Shown here piece after piece: positions 33,731 to 42,254 of a DNA stretch of 64,000 nt. The notes under the pieces are model-generated. The model saw nothing but the letters and a program-made list of their open reading frames with translations. It was not told where the DNA came from and ran no database searches. The first letter of the stretch is position 1. Each line of letters starts with the position of its first letter. Both the position numbers and the translations under genes were made by a program. Where the stretch lies: contig CAKQQQ010000002.1 of the NCBI GenBank assembly GCA_934271065.1, forward strand, positions 248,001 through 312,000, given 5' to 3'. The DNA is from an uncultured Clostridia bacterium (lineage in GTDB: Bacteria; Bacillota; Clostridia; Christensenellales; Borkfalkiaceae).

Positions 33731-34669
33731 TCAGACCTCCATCGGGTCTATCTTGTTAAGACCTTTTCTCGTCAAAAGCGCGAGCGGTACGGAAACGATA
33801 GTCATTATAAGTCCGTAAGCCGACAACACGGGATAATAATCCGAACCCATAAGGTTGGTTTGTTGGAACAAATAATATCCGACCGTGATTATGTCGGGCG
33901 GCGCGGATGTCAACCCGTAAAACTCAAACAGAGTAAATTGATTACAGAAGATACCCACTACGCTCGTGATCATAATCATCTTAAAAGTCGGAAATATCAT
34001 CGGAAAAGTCACGTGTATGAACTCGCCGAAAAACGATATGCCATCTAGTTTAGCCGCCTCGACGATGGAATCGGAGATAGATCCCATTGCGTTGGTATAA
34101 AGCAGTATGCTTGAACCGAAACCACTCCAAAATCCGTATAAGAATATAGTTATAAACGCCGTTGAACCGTCCGTAAACGCGCCGTAAGAAGTGCCGAACC
34201 ACTTATTCAAAAGAACGGGCAAGCCTTCGTCTACAAAAAACTTATAAATTACTATGGTAACCATAGCGGACATTATCGACGGAGCGTATAAAACGACTTT
34301 AAGAACGCCGCCTATTTTCGCCTTTTTATAAATAAAGTAACTTACTATTAAGTTGAGCGGGGTATGAGTAACAATCCCCAAAAAGAATACCGATAACGAA
34401 TTTTTAAATCCGACGCTCCAGTTTCGCGTATGAAACAAATCGTAAAACGCGGTTTTCAAATTGCTAAAGCCGACCAGTTCGCCCGACTCCGTTAAAAAAC
34501 TGAATTTGTTATTTCCCACGAATCGCTGAAATATAAGCAGCACGGAGTTAAAATTCACACCGATATAAAATATACAAAATTGCAGCAAAGGCAGAACGAG
34601 TAAACAAGCGCAAAAAATCGCCTGCTTAACTTTTTTCGTTCCCCACTTCGCATTTTTCAGCGTTTTCAT
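33731..34669 (-). CDS. Sugar ABC transporter permease, MalF/LplB-like (locus A)
   Basis: 312 aa with 6 membrane segments and the EAA motif VEAAKLDGISFFGEFIHVTF then PMIFP. The N-terminus (FCACLLVLPLLQFCIFYIGV then NFNSVLLIFQRF) is typical of LplB-type permeases. It is 1 bp from the solute-binding gene and 1 bp from the second permease, so the three are translated together. Confidence 0.93.
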   Translation of the reverse strand: MKTLKNAKWGTKKVKQAIFCACLLVLPLLQFCIFYIGVNFNSVLLIFQRFVGNNKFSFLTESGELVGFSNLKTAFYDLFHTRNWSVGFKNSLSVFFLGIVTHTPLNLIVSYFIYKKAKIGGVLKVVLYAPSIMSAMVTIVIYKFFVDEGLPVLLNKWFGTSYGAFTDGSTAFITIFLYGFWSGFGSSILLYTNAMGSISDSIVEAAKLDGISFFGEFIHVTFPMIFPTFKMIMITSVVGIFCNQFTLFEFYGLTSAPPDIITVGYYLFQQTNLMGSDYYPVLSAYGLIMTIVSVPLALLTRKGLNKIDPMEV

Positions 34670-34670
34670 A

Positions 34671-36440
34671 TCATCCTCCGAGCACGGTAAGGAAATAATC
34701 GTACAATCCGTTGTACACGGTCTCGGCGGTATACACGCTTTTACCCGTTCTGAACAGAACGTCGAGTCCCGTATAATTCGTCTTGGCTATGCGCGTAGTA
34801 AACATCTGCTTACTGTTGTAATAAACGCCTTTAAGTTTGAAATGCTCGCTTTGCGATACGGGATAAACTGTACGCGATTGATTTTTAAGCACGTCCCACA
34901 AATTTTGACCGTAAGGCGTAAGACGAGAATAGTCGTCGCCTAAATCATAACTATACGGGCGCGGAATTTGCGTTTCGACGGTAAATTTTTTATTCGCTTT
35001 ATCTGTGAAACAATATTGTAAAAACTTTTTGGCAAGTTCCACCTTATCTGCCGAAGTTTTTTTAAGAACCATAGCCGTAAGATAGTTTACGTCAAGATAA
35101 GTTACCTTTTCTCCCGCGCCCGTCTTGGTCTTATCCGCTTTCGGCAACGCAAGCATCTTAAAATCGCGATTTTCGGGCTTATATCTGTCATCGTTTTTAC
35201 TTAAAGAATTAAACGTAACGGAAGATTCGTTCATCCACCATGTTCCGTCAAGTAAAAACGCCGTTTTGTTGATCGTAGAATACTTAGACTTAATAAAGTC
35301 GCTTTGAGCATCGAATTGCGTTCTTTTGTTTTTTAGATTCCTGCCGACGTACCGACCTCTACCCGTCATCATTTTCGAATAAAAGTCAAGCGCATAATAC
35401 TTGCCCGCCGATTTATAAGTTTCCGCCGCGTTACCGTTGGAATTGTCGGGGACGAGCGTAACGCTCGGTAATTTTTCAATCGTACCGTCCGTTACTCTTA
35501 TAAGGTTATCTTTAATACCGTCGAAAGTATAGTTCACCAAAGTTTGATCATAACCCTCGTAATCGGCGCAAAGTTGAGCGAGAAAACACGGTACGTAACA
35601 CCCGCCGCCGTCTACGCCGATATAATCGAACGGCACGACGCTCGCCTCGCTCATATATTTTACGAGTGCGAAAAACTCGTTGTAAGTACGAGGCAAACCG
35701 TCGTCATAAGTACCGTATTGACCGTCGGGCCCCATAGAAAGATAGTCTCCGCTTACCGTCTTATAATAAGACTTATCGCCATCGGTTACTATCGCGGCGT
35801 AAGCTTTGCCGACTCTTTCGGTATCCGCAACGCGTGCGATAAAATCGCTATCCGTAAGCGCGACTATTTCATCGGGATCGTTGGCGTCGGCTTCGCGTTT
35901 AAGCAAAAAGCCTTCGTTATAAAACAACCCCTCGTCGTAAAATAACGAATAAAAACCGCTGCCGTAAGAAAGACCGTAATATTTATCGTTGACTTTATAA
36001 TAATCTCGCAAATATTCGTCCATAGCGGCGGCGATGGAATGATCCTGCCCGGCGATATTCTCGGTAAGTATATCCGTTATATCCAGTAGGTATCCCGATT
36101 CCACGAAATCCATATAGTTATCTACTTGCTCGGTAAATACTATATCGTGATCCTGCGCGGTAATAGACGCAAAAACGTTTTCACCCGTTTCGCTTACGGG
36201 ATCGACTATGATTTTTACGCCCGTTTTTCCGTTTACGGGATTTTGGTAATCTTTATATTCGCTTTCAAAATCGGCGGCAATATTTTCTAACCAACCGTAA
36301 CCGTAGCCGCCGTCGTAAATTTGAACGTAAACGTTAGTAACGGCGTCGTTTACCTCTTCTTTTTGCGGCCCGCACGCCGTAGCCGACGCAGCCGCCGTCG
36401 CAGCGAGTAAAATGGCACACAGTTTTCTTGATAATTTCAT
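34671..36440 (-). CDS. Sugar-binding lipoprotein of the locus A ABC transporter
   Basis: 589 aa when started at MKLSRKLCAILLAATAAASA, a lipoprotein signal peptide ending ATACGP. The frame is open to 36563, but that upstream ATG lies inside a TATAAT box, so 36440 (or 36449) is the likelier start. The extracellular family-1-type binding fold is recognisable (DIVFTEQVDNYMDFVESGYL then LDITDIL; KTAFLLDGTWWMNE). It is larger than the usual ~430 aa, partly through an insertion with GPDGQYGTYDDGLPRTYNEF, also seen in the locus B paralogue. It binds an unidentified oligosaccharide and delivers it to the two permeases. Confidence 0.9.
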   Translation of the reverse strand: MKLSRKLCAILLAATAAASATACGPQKEEVNDAVTNVYVQIYDGGYGYGWLENIAADFESEYKDYQNPVNGKTGVKIIVDPVSETGENVFASITAQDHDIVFTEQVDNYMDFVESGYLLDITDILTENIAGQDHSIAAAMDEYLRDYYKVNDKYYGLSYGSGFYSLFYDEGLFYNEGFLLKREADANDPDEIVALTDSDFIARVADTERVGKAYAAIVTDGDKSYYKTVSGDYLSMGPDGQYGTYDDGLPRTYNEFFALVKYMSEASVVPFDYIGVDGGGCYVPCFLAQLCADYEGYDQTLVNYTFDGIKDNLIRVTDGTIEKLPSVTLVPDNSNGNAAETYKSAGKYYALDFYSKMMTGRGRYVGRNLKNKRTQFDAQSDFIKSKYSTINKTAFLLDGTWWMNESSVTFNSLSKNDDRYKPENRDFKMLALPKADKTKTGAGEKVTYLDVNYLTAMVLKKTSADKVELAKKFLQYCFTDKANKKFTVETQIPRPYSYDLGDDYSRLTPYGQNLWDVLKNQSRTVYPVSQSEHFKLKGVYYNSKQMFTTRIAKTNYTGLDVLFRTGKSVYTAETVYNGLYDYFLTVLGG

Positions 36441-36561
36441 CACTCTCATATATAAGCGCCGATTGAATTTAAAACGTAACAACCGTTTCAGCGGCGTTCT
36501 TGATTTTATCGGTCGGCAAAAGGCAGTCGCCTCCCGCGCATCACTTTCAATTTGCTCTTTC

Positions 36562-36575
36562 ATTATACCACCGCG
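36562..36575 (-). promoter_or_regulatory. Locus A promoter -10 with adjacent palindrome
   Basis: Minus strand: TATAAT (36562-36567), preceded directly by the palindrome ACCGCGGT (36568-36575), itself inside a wider ATACC-N5-GGTAT dyad. The -35 at 17 bp is TATACT, a poor match, so activation is expected, plausibly by the divergent AraC regulator. The predicted leader is about 115 nt. Confidence 0.5.
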
Positions 36576-36706
36576 GTATTTTTTAGTATAGGCACAATAA
36601 ATCCTTTAACCCGAAATTTTAGCATAAAACAAACCTTTTTATCGCTTTTTCTTCGTTAATTACCCCACAATTCTATACTGAAAATCATAAACCCGCTTTC
36701 GTATCG

Positions 36707-36735
36707 TTGACTTAACATTCGTTTTTCGTTATAAT
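36707..36735 (+). promoter_or_regulatory. Promoter of the AraC-family regulator
   Basis: TTGACT (36707-36712), 17-bp spacer, TATAAT (36730-36735). Only 6 nt separate the -10 from the ATG at 36742, so transcription should begin at or next to the start codon. Confidence 0.7.
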
Positions 36736-36741
36736 CGGACT

Positions 36742-37503
36742 ATGAAAAAATACGATTTAAGTTTCAGAACTTACTCAAAACATTCAAGCGTCTATGCGGA
36801 CTCATTAAACGACGAACTGTTCTACCACGAACTTACTTTTTTATTATCGGGGAAATTGCATTACCGTATTAACGGAACGGACGTTTACCTTAACGCGGGA
36901 GACTTCGTTTACCTTAACCCCGGAAGTCGCAGGCGTAGATTTAAGCCCGAAAAACCCGCGACTTTCGTGTCGGTAAACGTGTGGAGCAGTATACAAGAAG
37001 CTCTCTTACCGCAAAATCTTTTTAAGGATTTTTGCAAATCAGAAGAAGTAATTACCATACTCGATTATATCGACAAAGCGTATAACTGCCGAAACTTCGA
37101 TAAATTTATTTTACTTACGGAATACCTTCTGTCGTGTGCCGAAGAACAGCACGATAACGCGCAAATCAATCCGCAAGTGTTAAAAATAAAGAATTACGTT
37201 CTCAATAACATTACCAAAACCTTTTCTATAAGCGAAGTGGCAAAACAAGTGTACTTATCGCCCGTGTACTGCGAAAGGCTTTTTAAACGCGAAACAGGTA
37301 AAAGCATAATATCTTTCGTGAATGAAGAAAAAATACGCACGGCAAAAAATTATCTGAAACAACCCGATTTCCCTCCCGTAAAAATCGCCGAATATCTCGG
37401 TTTCAACGACTATAATTATTTCGCTCGACTTTTTAAGAAAATCACAGGGGTTTCGCCGACTTACTACAAGCGACTCAGAAGAATTCCCTCAAATAAAGCT
37501 TAA
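36742..37503 (+). CDS. AraC-family transcriptional regulator
   Basis: 253 aa. The N-terminal cupin sensor domain (ELTFLLSGKLHYRINGTDVY, NAGDFVYLNPGSRRRRFKPE) is followed by the C-terminal pair of helix-turn-helix motifs: FSISEVAKQVYLSPVYCERL then FKRETGKS, and VKIAEYLGFNDYNYFARLFK then KITGVSPTYY. It is transcribed away from the locus A transporter operon and shares its 180-300-bp control region, so it is the likely sugar-responsive activator of that operon. No SD is visible and the promoter sits right at the start codon (possible leaderless mRNA). Confidence 0.93.
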   Translation: MKKYDLSFRTYSKHSSVYADSLNDELFYHELTFLLSGKLHYRINGTDVYLNAGDFVYLNPGSRRRRFKPEKPATFVSVNVWSSIQEALLPQNLFKDFCKSEEVITILDYIDKAYNCRNFDKFILLTEYLLSCAEEQHDNAQINPQVLKIKNYVLNNITKTFSISEVAKQVYLSPVYCERLFKRETGKSIISFVNEEKIRTAKNYLKQPDFPPVKIAEYLGFNDYNYFARLFKKITGVSPTYYKRLRRIPSNKA

Positions 37504-37557
37504 CAATTATTTTTCATCGTTCTCTTCACGTTATAAAAGCAATCAGAACTAAATAGA

Positions 37558-37692
37558 TCAATGCATTGCCATATCTTCCTGCAGTCGGTTTTGTACATAT
37601 TCCTTTACTTTCTTTTCATTTTGCCCTACCGGACTTACATAGTCCCCCTTATACCAAAAACGTCTGTTCCCGTATTTGTACTTTACCCTGCG
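37558..37692 (-). pseudogene. IS200/IS605-family TnpA transposase, C-terminal fragment
   Basis: The minus strand reads VKYKYGNRRFWYKGDYVSPV then GQNEKKVKEYVQNRLQEDMA and MH-stop. This matches the C-terminus of IS200-type Y1 transposases (KYGNRxFWxxGYYVxTVGxNxxxIxxYIxxQ), including the Tyr region of the last helix. Only ~45 codons remain; the catalytic His-hydrophobic-His part is absent. Confidence 0.8.
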
Positions 37693-37702
37693 TTATCGAA
37701 TA

Positions 37703-37749
37703 TAAAAAGACCTTGAAACCGAACAATTAAAGTTCATATTTCAAGGTCT
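37703..37749 (-). terminator. Hairpin with T-run, possibly an IS end or terminator
   Basis: AGACCTTGAAA (37708-37718) and TTTCAAGGTCT (37739-37749) form an 11-bp stem, with GAAC/GTTC pairing in the loop. On the minus strand a TTTTT follows. It could terminate locus B transcripts or be a remnant subterminal hairpin of the IS element. Confidence 0.55.
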
Positions 37750-37861
37750 ATTCATATGTCTGCGTTGCCCAAAAAAAACTGATTTTATCAGCCGTTTTGA
37801 GTTTTCATTTCTCTGTTTTCTCGCTTTTTCCGTTCCGTTTTAGAACCATACAGTTTGATTC

Positions 37862-37987
37862 TCAACGGAGCGATTTCAGATAGTATATGCCGTCCGCATT
37901 GATTATCGACGAATCCCACACATAGTACCCATCTTCTTTCAAAGCAATATGCGCCTTGCCTATTTTCCACAAAAACTCATTAGTCAT
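37862..37987 (-). pseudogene. Truncated glycoside hydrolase (N-terminal 41 residues)
   Basis: The ORF starts MTNEFLWKIGKAHIALKEDG and continues YYVWDSSIINADGIYYLKSL then R-stop. The pattern (G-AHIAL..DGYYVWDSSII..DGIYYL) resembles the first blade of five-bladed beta-propeller glycosidases of the GH43/GH32-like type, which start at this point of the fold. It begins 22 bp after the GHL6-like gene with an AGAGAAAA site, so it was probably the next gene of locus B before being cut short; the IS fragment lies beyond. A genuine 41-aa ORF is the alternative. Confidence 0.55.
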
Positions 37988-38009
37988 ATATTTTCTCTTT
38001 TAACAGTGC

Positions 38010-40043
38010 TTAATCTTCTTTAAAATTAAACCAAACGGATAATTTTATCATTTCAAAACCAATAACGCCGACCGAAATCTTTCCGTCTTTGATTTTAAGT
38101 TTTTTGTTGTCGGACAATCTTTTTGCGCTTACGCAATCCGACACGGAAATTATAACCGTTCTTTCGATTTTCTCGTAAACGGGATCAAGGTTTACAAGGC
38201 TTATATAAACGTCGTTTTTATCCTCGAAAATCACGCTTTCTATAAGTTTGCTTGCGTAAATTCCGTATTTCGGTTTAACGTTTGAGAGAACGATTTTGCC
38301 GAAAACATCTTTGAAATTCGTCCTTTCGTCTTTTTCAATAAGCGCGGCAGTCCATATAACTTTGCCCTTTCCGTAGTATGTTTCGACCACGGCGGGAATA
38401 TCGGTCTTTTCCGCAGGCGGGTTCGAGTGAATGGACGCGAAAGTCCGATTGTTATCAGGGTCGGTATAAGGCAAAACGATATGCGCCTTAACGTTGCCGT
38501 CCATTTCGTAAATCGGCAGTTTGTACGTTATCGGCAAAGGATATTTTTCGTTGAATTCGCCGAAAATTTCTTTATACTCGCCGTCGGGTGCGATATATAC
38601 CTGAACCTCGTTATATCCTTTATATACATGAGGGAACTTGCTGTCGCCGAAAGTGTAACCGACGAACTTTGCGCCGAAAAACTCTTTCATCAGCCTTGAA
38701 TCGCTCCTGCCCGACAGATAAAGCGTGCCGCCGTTTTTAACGTATTCGATGAATTTCAGCGGTTCGTCGTTTGAAAAATCTTGCAGACACGGCGCGATTA
38801 TCATCCGATATTTTCCGAGATTTTCCAGATTGCCGTTTGCTATTACCGCCGTCGCAACGTGTTTTTCCACAAGCGTTTTGTGGGCGTTTACCGCGCAGAG
38901 TTTATTGTATGTCTTTGCATACGGTTCTTCAAACATGGTCTTGCTGTCGAAATATCCGGCTGCGTCGGCATACAACTCGCCTTTATCCATATATTTTTCG
39001 TACTGCATTTGTTTTTCAAAGGCTTTGCCCACTCTTTCGTACACTCTTTCGTCAAGCGTGCCGTCGGGGTTTATTGCGTCTATATTGAGAGTTGCGCCGT
39101 GGTGCGCGCATGTAAGCATTATCTCCGCGTCGAGCATTTCCTGCGGTTTGGTTATGGTATGCTCCCTTAAATTCTTGTTGCACCGACAGGTCATGTACTC
39201 GAACGGCTGATTTTTTGTTATGCCATAATAGTATTTAGCGGTGAACGAATGGCTGTAAAGATCGCCGTATAAATCGCCGCCGGTAAACTCGCACTCGGCG
39301 TTTATTCCCTCTGTAGAGCCGCCCAGCCAGTCGCAGCCGATAACTGCGGCAAAATTGAACTCCACGGTAGTTTTTGGCATAACGGCTTTGGCCAGTTTTT
39401 TAACGTATTTTACGAAATCCACCATCCAGTCCTGACGCTTCTTTACATAAAGCAACCAGTTATCATCGTTCCAATCTTCTTTTTCGGGCAAGTCCCTGCC
39501 CGTTTCTTTTTTATATCTTTTTTTGCACGATTCGCAGCGGCATGCAACCTCCCAATACGGCATATCGTAGAATATTCCGTCAAGATCGGTAAAATACGCC
39601 GCAAGTTCGGCAACGTTTTCCTTAACGAATTTTCTGTACTCGATGTTATTCGGACAACAAAGACCGTATCTTTGACCTTTGTCGCGCCAGGTCGAACCGT
39701 CGGCATAACGCATTTCCCACTCGGGGTGCATATCCGCCGCCACGTTGTTGAATACAAGACTGTAATAACCGACGACTTTCAATCCGTCTTTTTTACACAG
39801 ATTTATAAGTCGTTTTATGCCGTTGTTTTCGCCCGTCATTTTTGCGTGCGTTTTCGCAATGGTCGTAGGATAATTGCACAAACCGGTGTGCGATTGCAGA
39901 TAAATCATCGGACTTTGTATATGCGCTTTCTTCAGACAAGCAAAATACTTTTCCGCGTCGAACGCCGAAAGATATTCGCTTTTGTCGTCCGCAATATGCA
40001 TGTCCGTAAGTTGTCTTCTGTAGATATTTTTATACCACTTCAT
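38010..40043 (-). CDS. GHL6/GH151-like glycoside hydrolase with trimerisation domain
   Basis: 677 aa, no signal peptide. The N-terminal TIM barrel contains VVGYYSLVFNNVAADMHPEW, YGLCCPNNIEYRKFV and TDLDGIFYDMPYWEVACRCE then SCKKRY, the hypothetical glycosyl hydrolase 6 pattern (DGIFxDxxxxxxCxCxxCxxxF). Next is a beta-galactosidase trimerisation-type domain (LGKYRMIIAPCLQDFSNDEP, KNGGTLYLSGRSDSRL) and a small beta domain. Related CAZy GH151 proteins are alpha-L-fucosidases; activity here is unproven. It is the last intact gene of locus B, 21 bp after the DUF4432 gene. Confidence 0.8.
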   Translation of the reverse strand: MKWYKNIYRRQLTDMHIADDKSEYLSAFDAEKYFACLKKAHIQSPMIYLQSHTGLCNYPTTIAKTHAKMTGENNGIKRLINLCKKDGLKVVGYYSLVFNNVAADMHPEWEMRYADGSTWRDKGQRYGLCCPNNIEYRKFVKENVAELAAYFTDLDGIFYDMPYWEVACRCESCKKRYKKETGRDLPEKEDWNDDNWLLYVKKRQDWMVDFVKYVKKLAKAVMPKTTVEFNFAAVIGCDWLGGSTEGINAECEFTGGDLYGDLYSHSFTAKYYYGITKNQPFEYMTCRCNKNLREHTITKPQEMLDAEIMLTCAHHGATLNIDAINPDGTLDERVYERVGKAFEKQMQYEKYMDKGELYADAAGYFDSKTMFEEPYAKTYNKLCAVNAHKTLVEKHVATAVIANGNLENLGKYRMIIAPCLQDFSNDEPLKFIEYVKNGGTLYLSGRSDSRLMKEFFGAKFVGYTFGDSKFPHVYKGYNEVQVYIAPDGEYKEIFGEFNEKYPLPITYKLPIYEMDGNVKAHIVLPYTDPDNNRTFASIHSNPPAEKTDIPAVVETYYGKGKVIWTAALIEKDERTNFKDVFGKIVLSNVKPKYGIYASKLIESVIFEDKNDVYISLVNLDPVYEKIERTVIISVSDCVSAKRLSDNKKLKIKDGKISVGVIGFEMIKLSVWFNFKED

Positions 40044-40064
40044 TATCGATTATCGATTTGCGGT

Positions 40065-40964
40065 TTAAAGTCCGCCGAAAATATATTTTATTTTGTACTG
40101 CTTTTTATCGCCGGGCGCAAGCGCGCGCATTTTGAAATCGTCAAATCTCGTAAGCGACGGCTCTATGCCCAGCGCGTAATCGCCGCTTATCATGCTTTTC
40201 CATTGCAACAAAACGGGAAAATCTTCAACGTTGTATATAACTTTTATCCGCGTTTGTAATTGCTCGTTGGTAAGCGTTACTTCGCCATTTTCAAGCGTGT
40301 TGTAAAAGACTTCCTCTTCACCGCCGTCGATCGGCTCGGTTATCTGTAGCTGTTTACCGATTCGACTTTTCGCATACTCGGTAAGTCCTTCGCTTTTAAC
40401 AAACGGAATATCGAGTTTTAAACGCTCGTCCAAAAACGGATAACCGAAATTCGTGTGATACAGCAGAACGTATTTTGTATCGGTATACGCCTCGTTGCAA
40501 ACGGTATCGCAAACGGTAATCTCGTTTTCCCTTACCGTAAAATGTCTTTGAAGCGCGATATTCTCGGCGAAAAGCACTGTTTGCCTTACCGTGCCGAAAA
40601 CCTCGGCACTATCGTCCAAAATCGTAACGTAAACGTTTTCGACATGGCTGTAATGCAAACTGCCGTGAACGGGTTTGCCACCTACGTAGGAACTTACGTT
40701 ATCCGTTCCGCAGGTGTATAAAAAACCACCCTCGAATTTATTCGGGAACTCGCCGATATTAGAATTAAGACCGTTTTTAGACAGAAACGAAATGTTGTTG
40801 CCTTTGTATTTTACCCACGCTATATCGAGCGCGTTTGTTTTGTTGAAAAGCACCTCGAGCGCGCCTACGTTAACCAGCACACCCTGTTTACCCTTTTCTT
40901 TTCCGCTTTCAAAAGCAATATCATAAGCGGAAACGACTTGTCTGCCTGCGTCTTTTTTGTTCAT
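40065..40964 (-). CDS. DUF4432 aldose-1-epimerase-like protein
   Basis: 299 aa starting MNKKDAGRQVVSAYDIAFES. The frame extends upstream into the preceding gene, but homology begins here, 2 bp from the cupin gene's stop codon. The all-beta galactose-mutarotase-like fold is indicated by FEGGFLYTCGTDNVS, KPVHGSLHYSHVENVYV, RHFTVRENEITVCDTVCNEA and LLYHTNFGYPFLDER. DUF4432 proteins are thought to bind or mutarotate a sugar. The genomic pairing with a sugar-isomerase-like cupin supports a role in processing a released monosaccharide. Confidence 0.83.
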   Translation of the reverse strand: MNKKDAGRQVVSAYDIAFESGKEKGKQGVLVNVGALEVLFNKTNALDIAWVKYKGNNISFLSKNGLNSNIGEFPNKFEGGFLYTCGTDNVSSYVGGKPVHGSLHYSHVENVYVTILDDSAEVFGTVRQTVLFAENIALQRHFTVRENEITVCDTVCNEAYTDTKYVLLYHTNFGYPFLDERLKLDIPFVKSEGLTEYAKSRIGKQLQITEPIDGGEEEVFYNTLENGEVTLTNEQLQTRIKVIYNVEDFPVLLQWKSMISGDYALGIEPSLTRFDDFKMRALAPGDKKQYKIKYIFGGL

Positions 40965-40966
40965 TA

Positions 40967-42148
40967 TTAAAAATTGAGGTCGGGATTTTCCGCGAAATGT
41001 TTGAGCATTACGATATTTTCCGTTTTGCTCTCGTTTGTTATTTTTATTCCTTTCTTCGCCGCCTTTTCGGTTACGAAAAACTCGTCGTTCGTGAGTTCGC
41101 CGTATCTTATGAGCGTCGGCGTTTCTATGTCCCATTTGCCGAATTTGCCGTGACCTTCTATAAGAATAAATCCGTAAGCCGCGCTGTCCTTTACCGTAAC
41201 GGTCTGACCGGGATAAACGGTAAGCCTTTTTGCGCAGGCGAGTTTCGATTTATAACAAATCCACTCTTCCTTATGCTTTTCGTCTTCTTTATCTACGATC
41301 GGGCGCATGAAACGATGCTCTTTGAACTTCGGATCGACGTTGGCTTCCCAGTCGATAACGTCTATAAGATAATCGAAATTACCTTTTTCTTCGGGCGGGC
41401 AGTTTTTCCACAGCAAATCTTCGGGAACGCAATGCCCGCCGAGCAGAACCGACTGATACATCGCGTAAACATCCGAAGCAAACTGCGGTTCGTACGTACA
41501 CAGACTTGCGGGCGCGTGCAGAACTCCCGGGGGAACGTCCCAGCCCGTGTCGAGTTCTATGTTGTACGCCTGAGAATAATCGAGCAAATGGTTATCGCCT
41601 TTTGTGAAATTCTCAAGACATTTCTTTATATCTTCCTTTTTGCAGTCGGGATTAAGACCGAAAAACGTGTACGGAAACTCCGCTCCGTAATTGTTCATCT
41701 GCGCGGGGAAAAAGTACATTTCGGGCTTGCCGTCGCTACCCACTCTCTTCGCGTGTTCGTCGCGGTGATGAATGTGATGCGGAAGCGGTCCCGCATTATC
41801 GAAAAACTTGGAGAACATAGGCCATTTATGATATTTGTTCCAAAGATTTTCGCCGATTATCTCGCCTTTGAGTTCGTCTACCATATCACGGAGCAAAACC
41901 TGATCCTTTCCGTCGGCTGAAACAACGTAAGAAAGCCCCTCATCCTCGGGCGTGTTCGGTCCGTTCTCCGCCCAGGTGGCGGACGCAAACCATCTTTCGT
42001 CAATTCCGCCCTTTTCAAGCCCTAAAATGTAATAATCGTCGGGGTGTAACTTAATTCTCTTGCCCGGACGGCAAAAACTTCTTGGGACCCAGGTCGGTTT
42101 AAGTCTTAATACGCCATCGCCTTCAGTTAAAAAATCTGCTTTTTTCAT
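40967..42148 (-). CDS. Cupin protein related to mannose-6-phosphate isomerase
   Basis: 393 aa from MKKADFLTEGDGVLRLKPTW, with a strong CGGAGGAAAAAG site; an in-frame ATG 20 codons upstream lacks an SD. The metal-site pattern GPLPHHIHHRDEHA plus GWDVPPGVLHAPASLCTYEP recalls type I phosphomannose isomerases and related cupin isomerases. A C-terminal cupin (VYPGQTVTVKDSAAYGFILI followed by EGHGKFG) is also present. It is cytoplasmic. It probably isomerises or binds a sugar released by the neighbouring hydrolases; the exact substrate is unknown. Confidence 0.78.
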   Translation of the reverse strand: MKKADFLTEGDGVLRLKPTWVPRSFCRPGKRIKLHPDDYYILGLEKGGIDERWFASATWAENGPNTPEDEGLSYVVSADGKDQVLLRDMVDELKGEIIGENLWNKYHKWPMFSKFFDNAGPLPHHIHHRDEHAKRVGSDGKPEMYFFPAQMNNYGAEFPYTFFGLNPDCKKEDIKKCLENFTKGDNHLLDYSQAYNIELDTGWDVPPGVLHAPASLCTYEPQFASDVYAMYQSVLLGGHCVPEDLLWKNCPPEEKGNFDYLIDVIDWEANVDPKFKEHRFMRPIVDKEDEKHKEEWICYKSKLACAKRLTVYPGQTVTVKDSAAYGFILIEGHGKFGKWDIETPTLIRYGELTNDEFFVTEKAAKKGIKITNESKTENIVMLKHFAENPDLNF

Positions 42149-42254
42149 GCTTTTTCCTCCGTATTTATATAATGTAAACTGTTTTTTGCGCATTTTTATC
42201 GCCTGCATTCTTCAATAGAGAATACGCGGGCAAAAATGTCTGAATGGTGCGTTT

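Larger units (their letters stand above)
37504..38009. other. Gene-poor scar between loci A and B
   Basis: 506 bp without an intact gene. It contains the IS200/IS605 tnpA 3' fragment (37558-37692), a long hairpin with T-run (37708-37749), a weak hairpin with T8 (about 37771-37791) and the truncated hydrolase start (37862-37987). Its AT content is higher than that of its flanks. Confidence 0.75.

Noticed and set aside
37788..37970. 60-aa minus-strand ORF in the scar region
   Set aside because: It is out of frame with the hydrolase-like fragment and ends in a low-complexity Lys/Glu/Arg stretch; no recognisable motif and no SD.
40965..41135. 57-residue N-terminal extension of the DUF4432 protein
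   Set aside because: It overlaps the 3' end of the cupin gene in another frame and has the arginine/asparagine-rich composition of out-of-frame translation; the family match starts at MNKKDAG.
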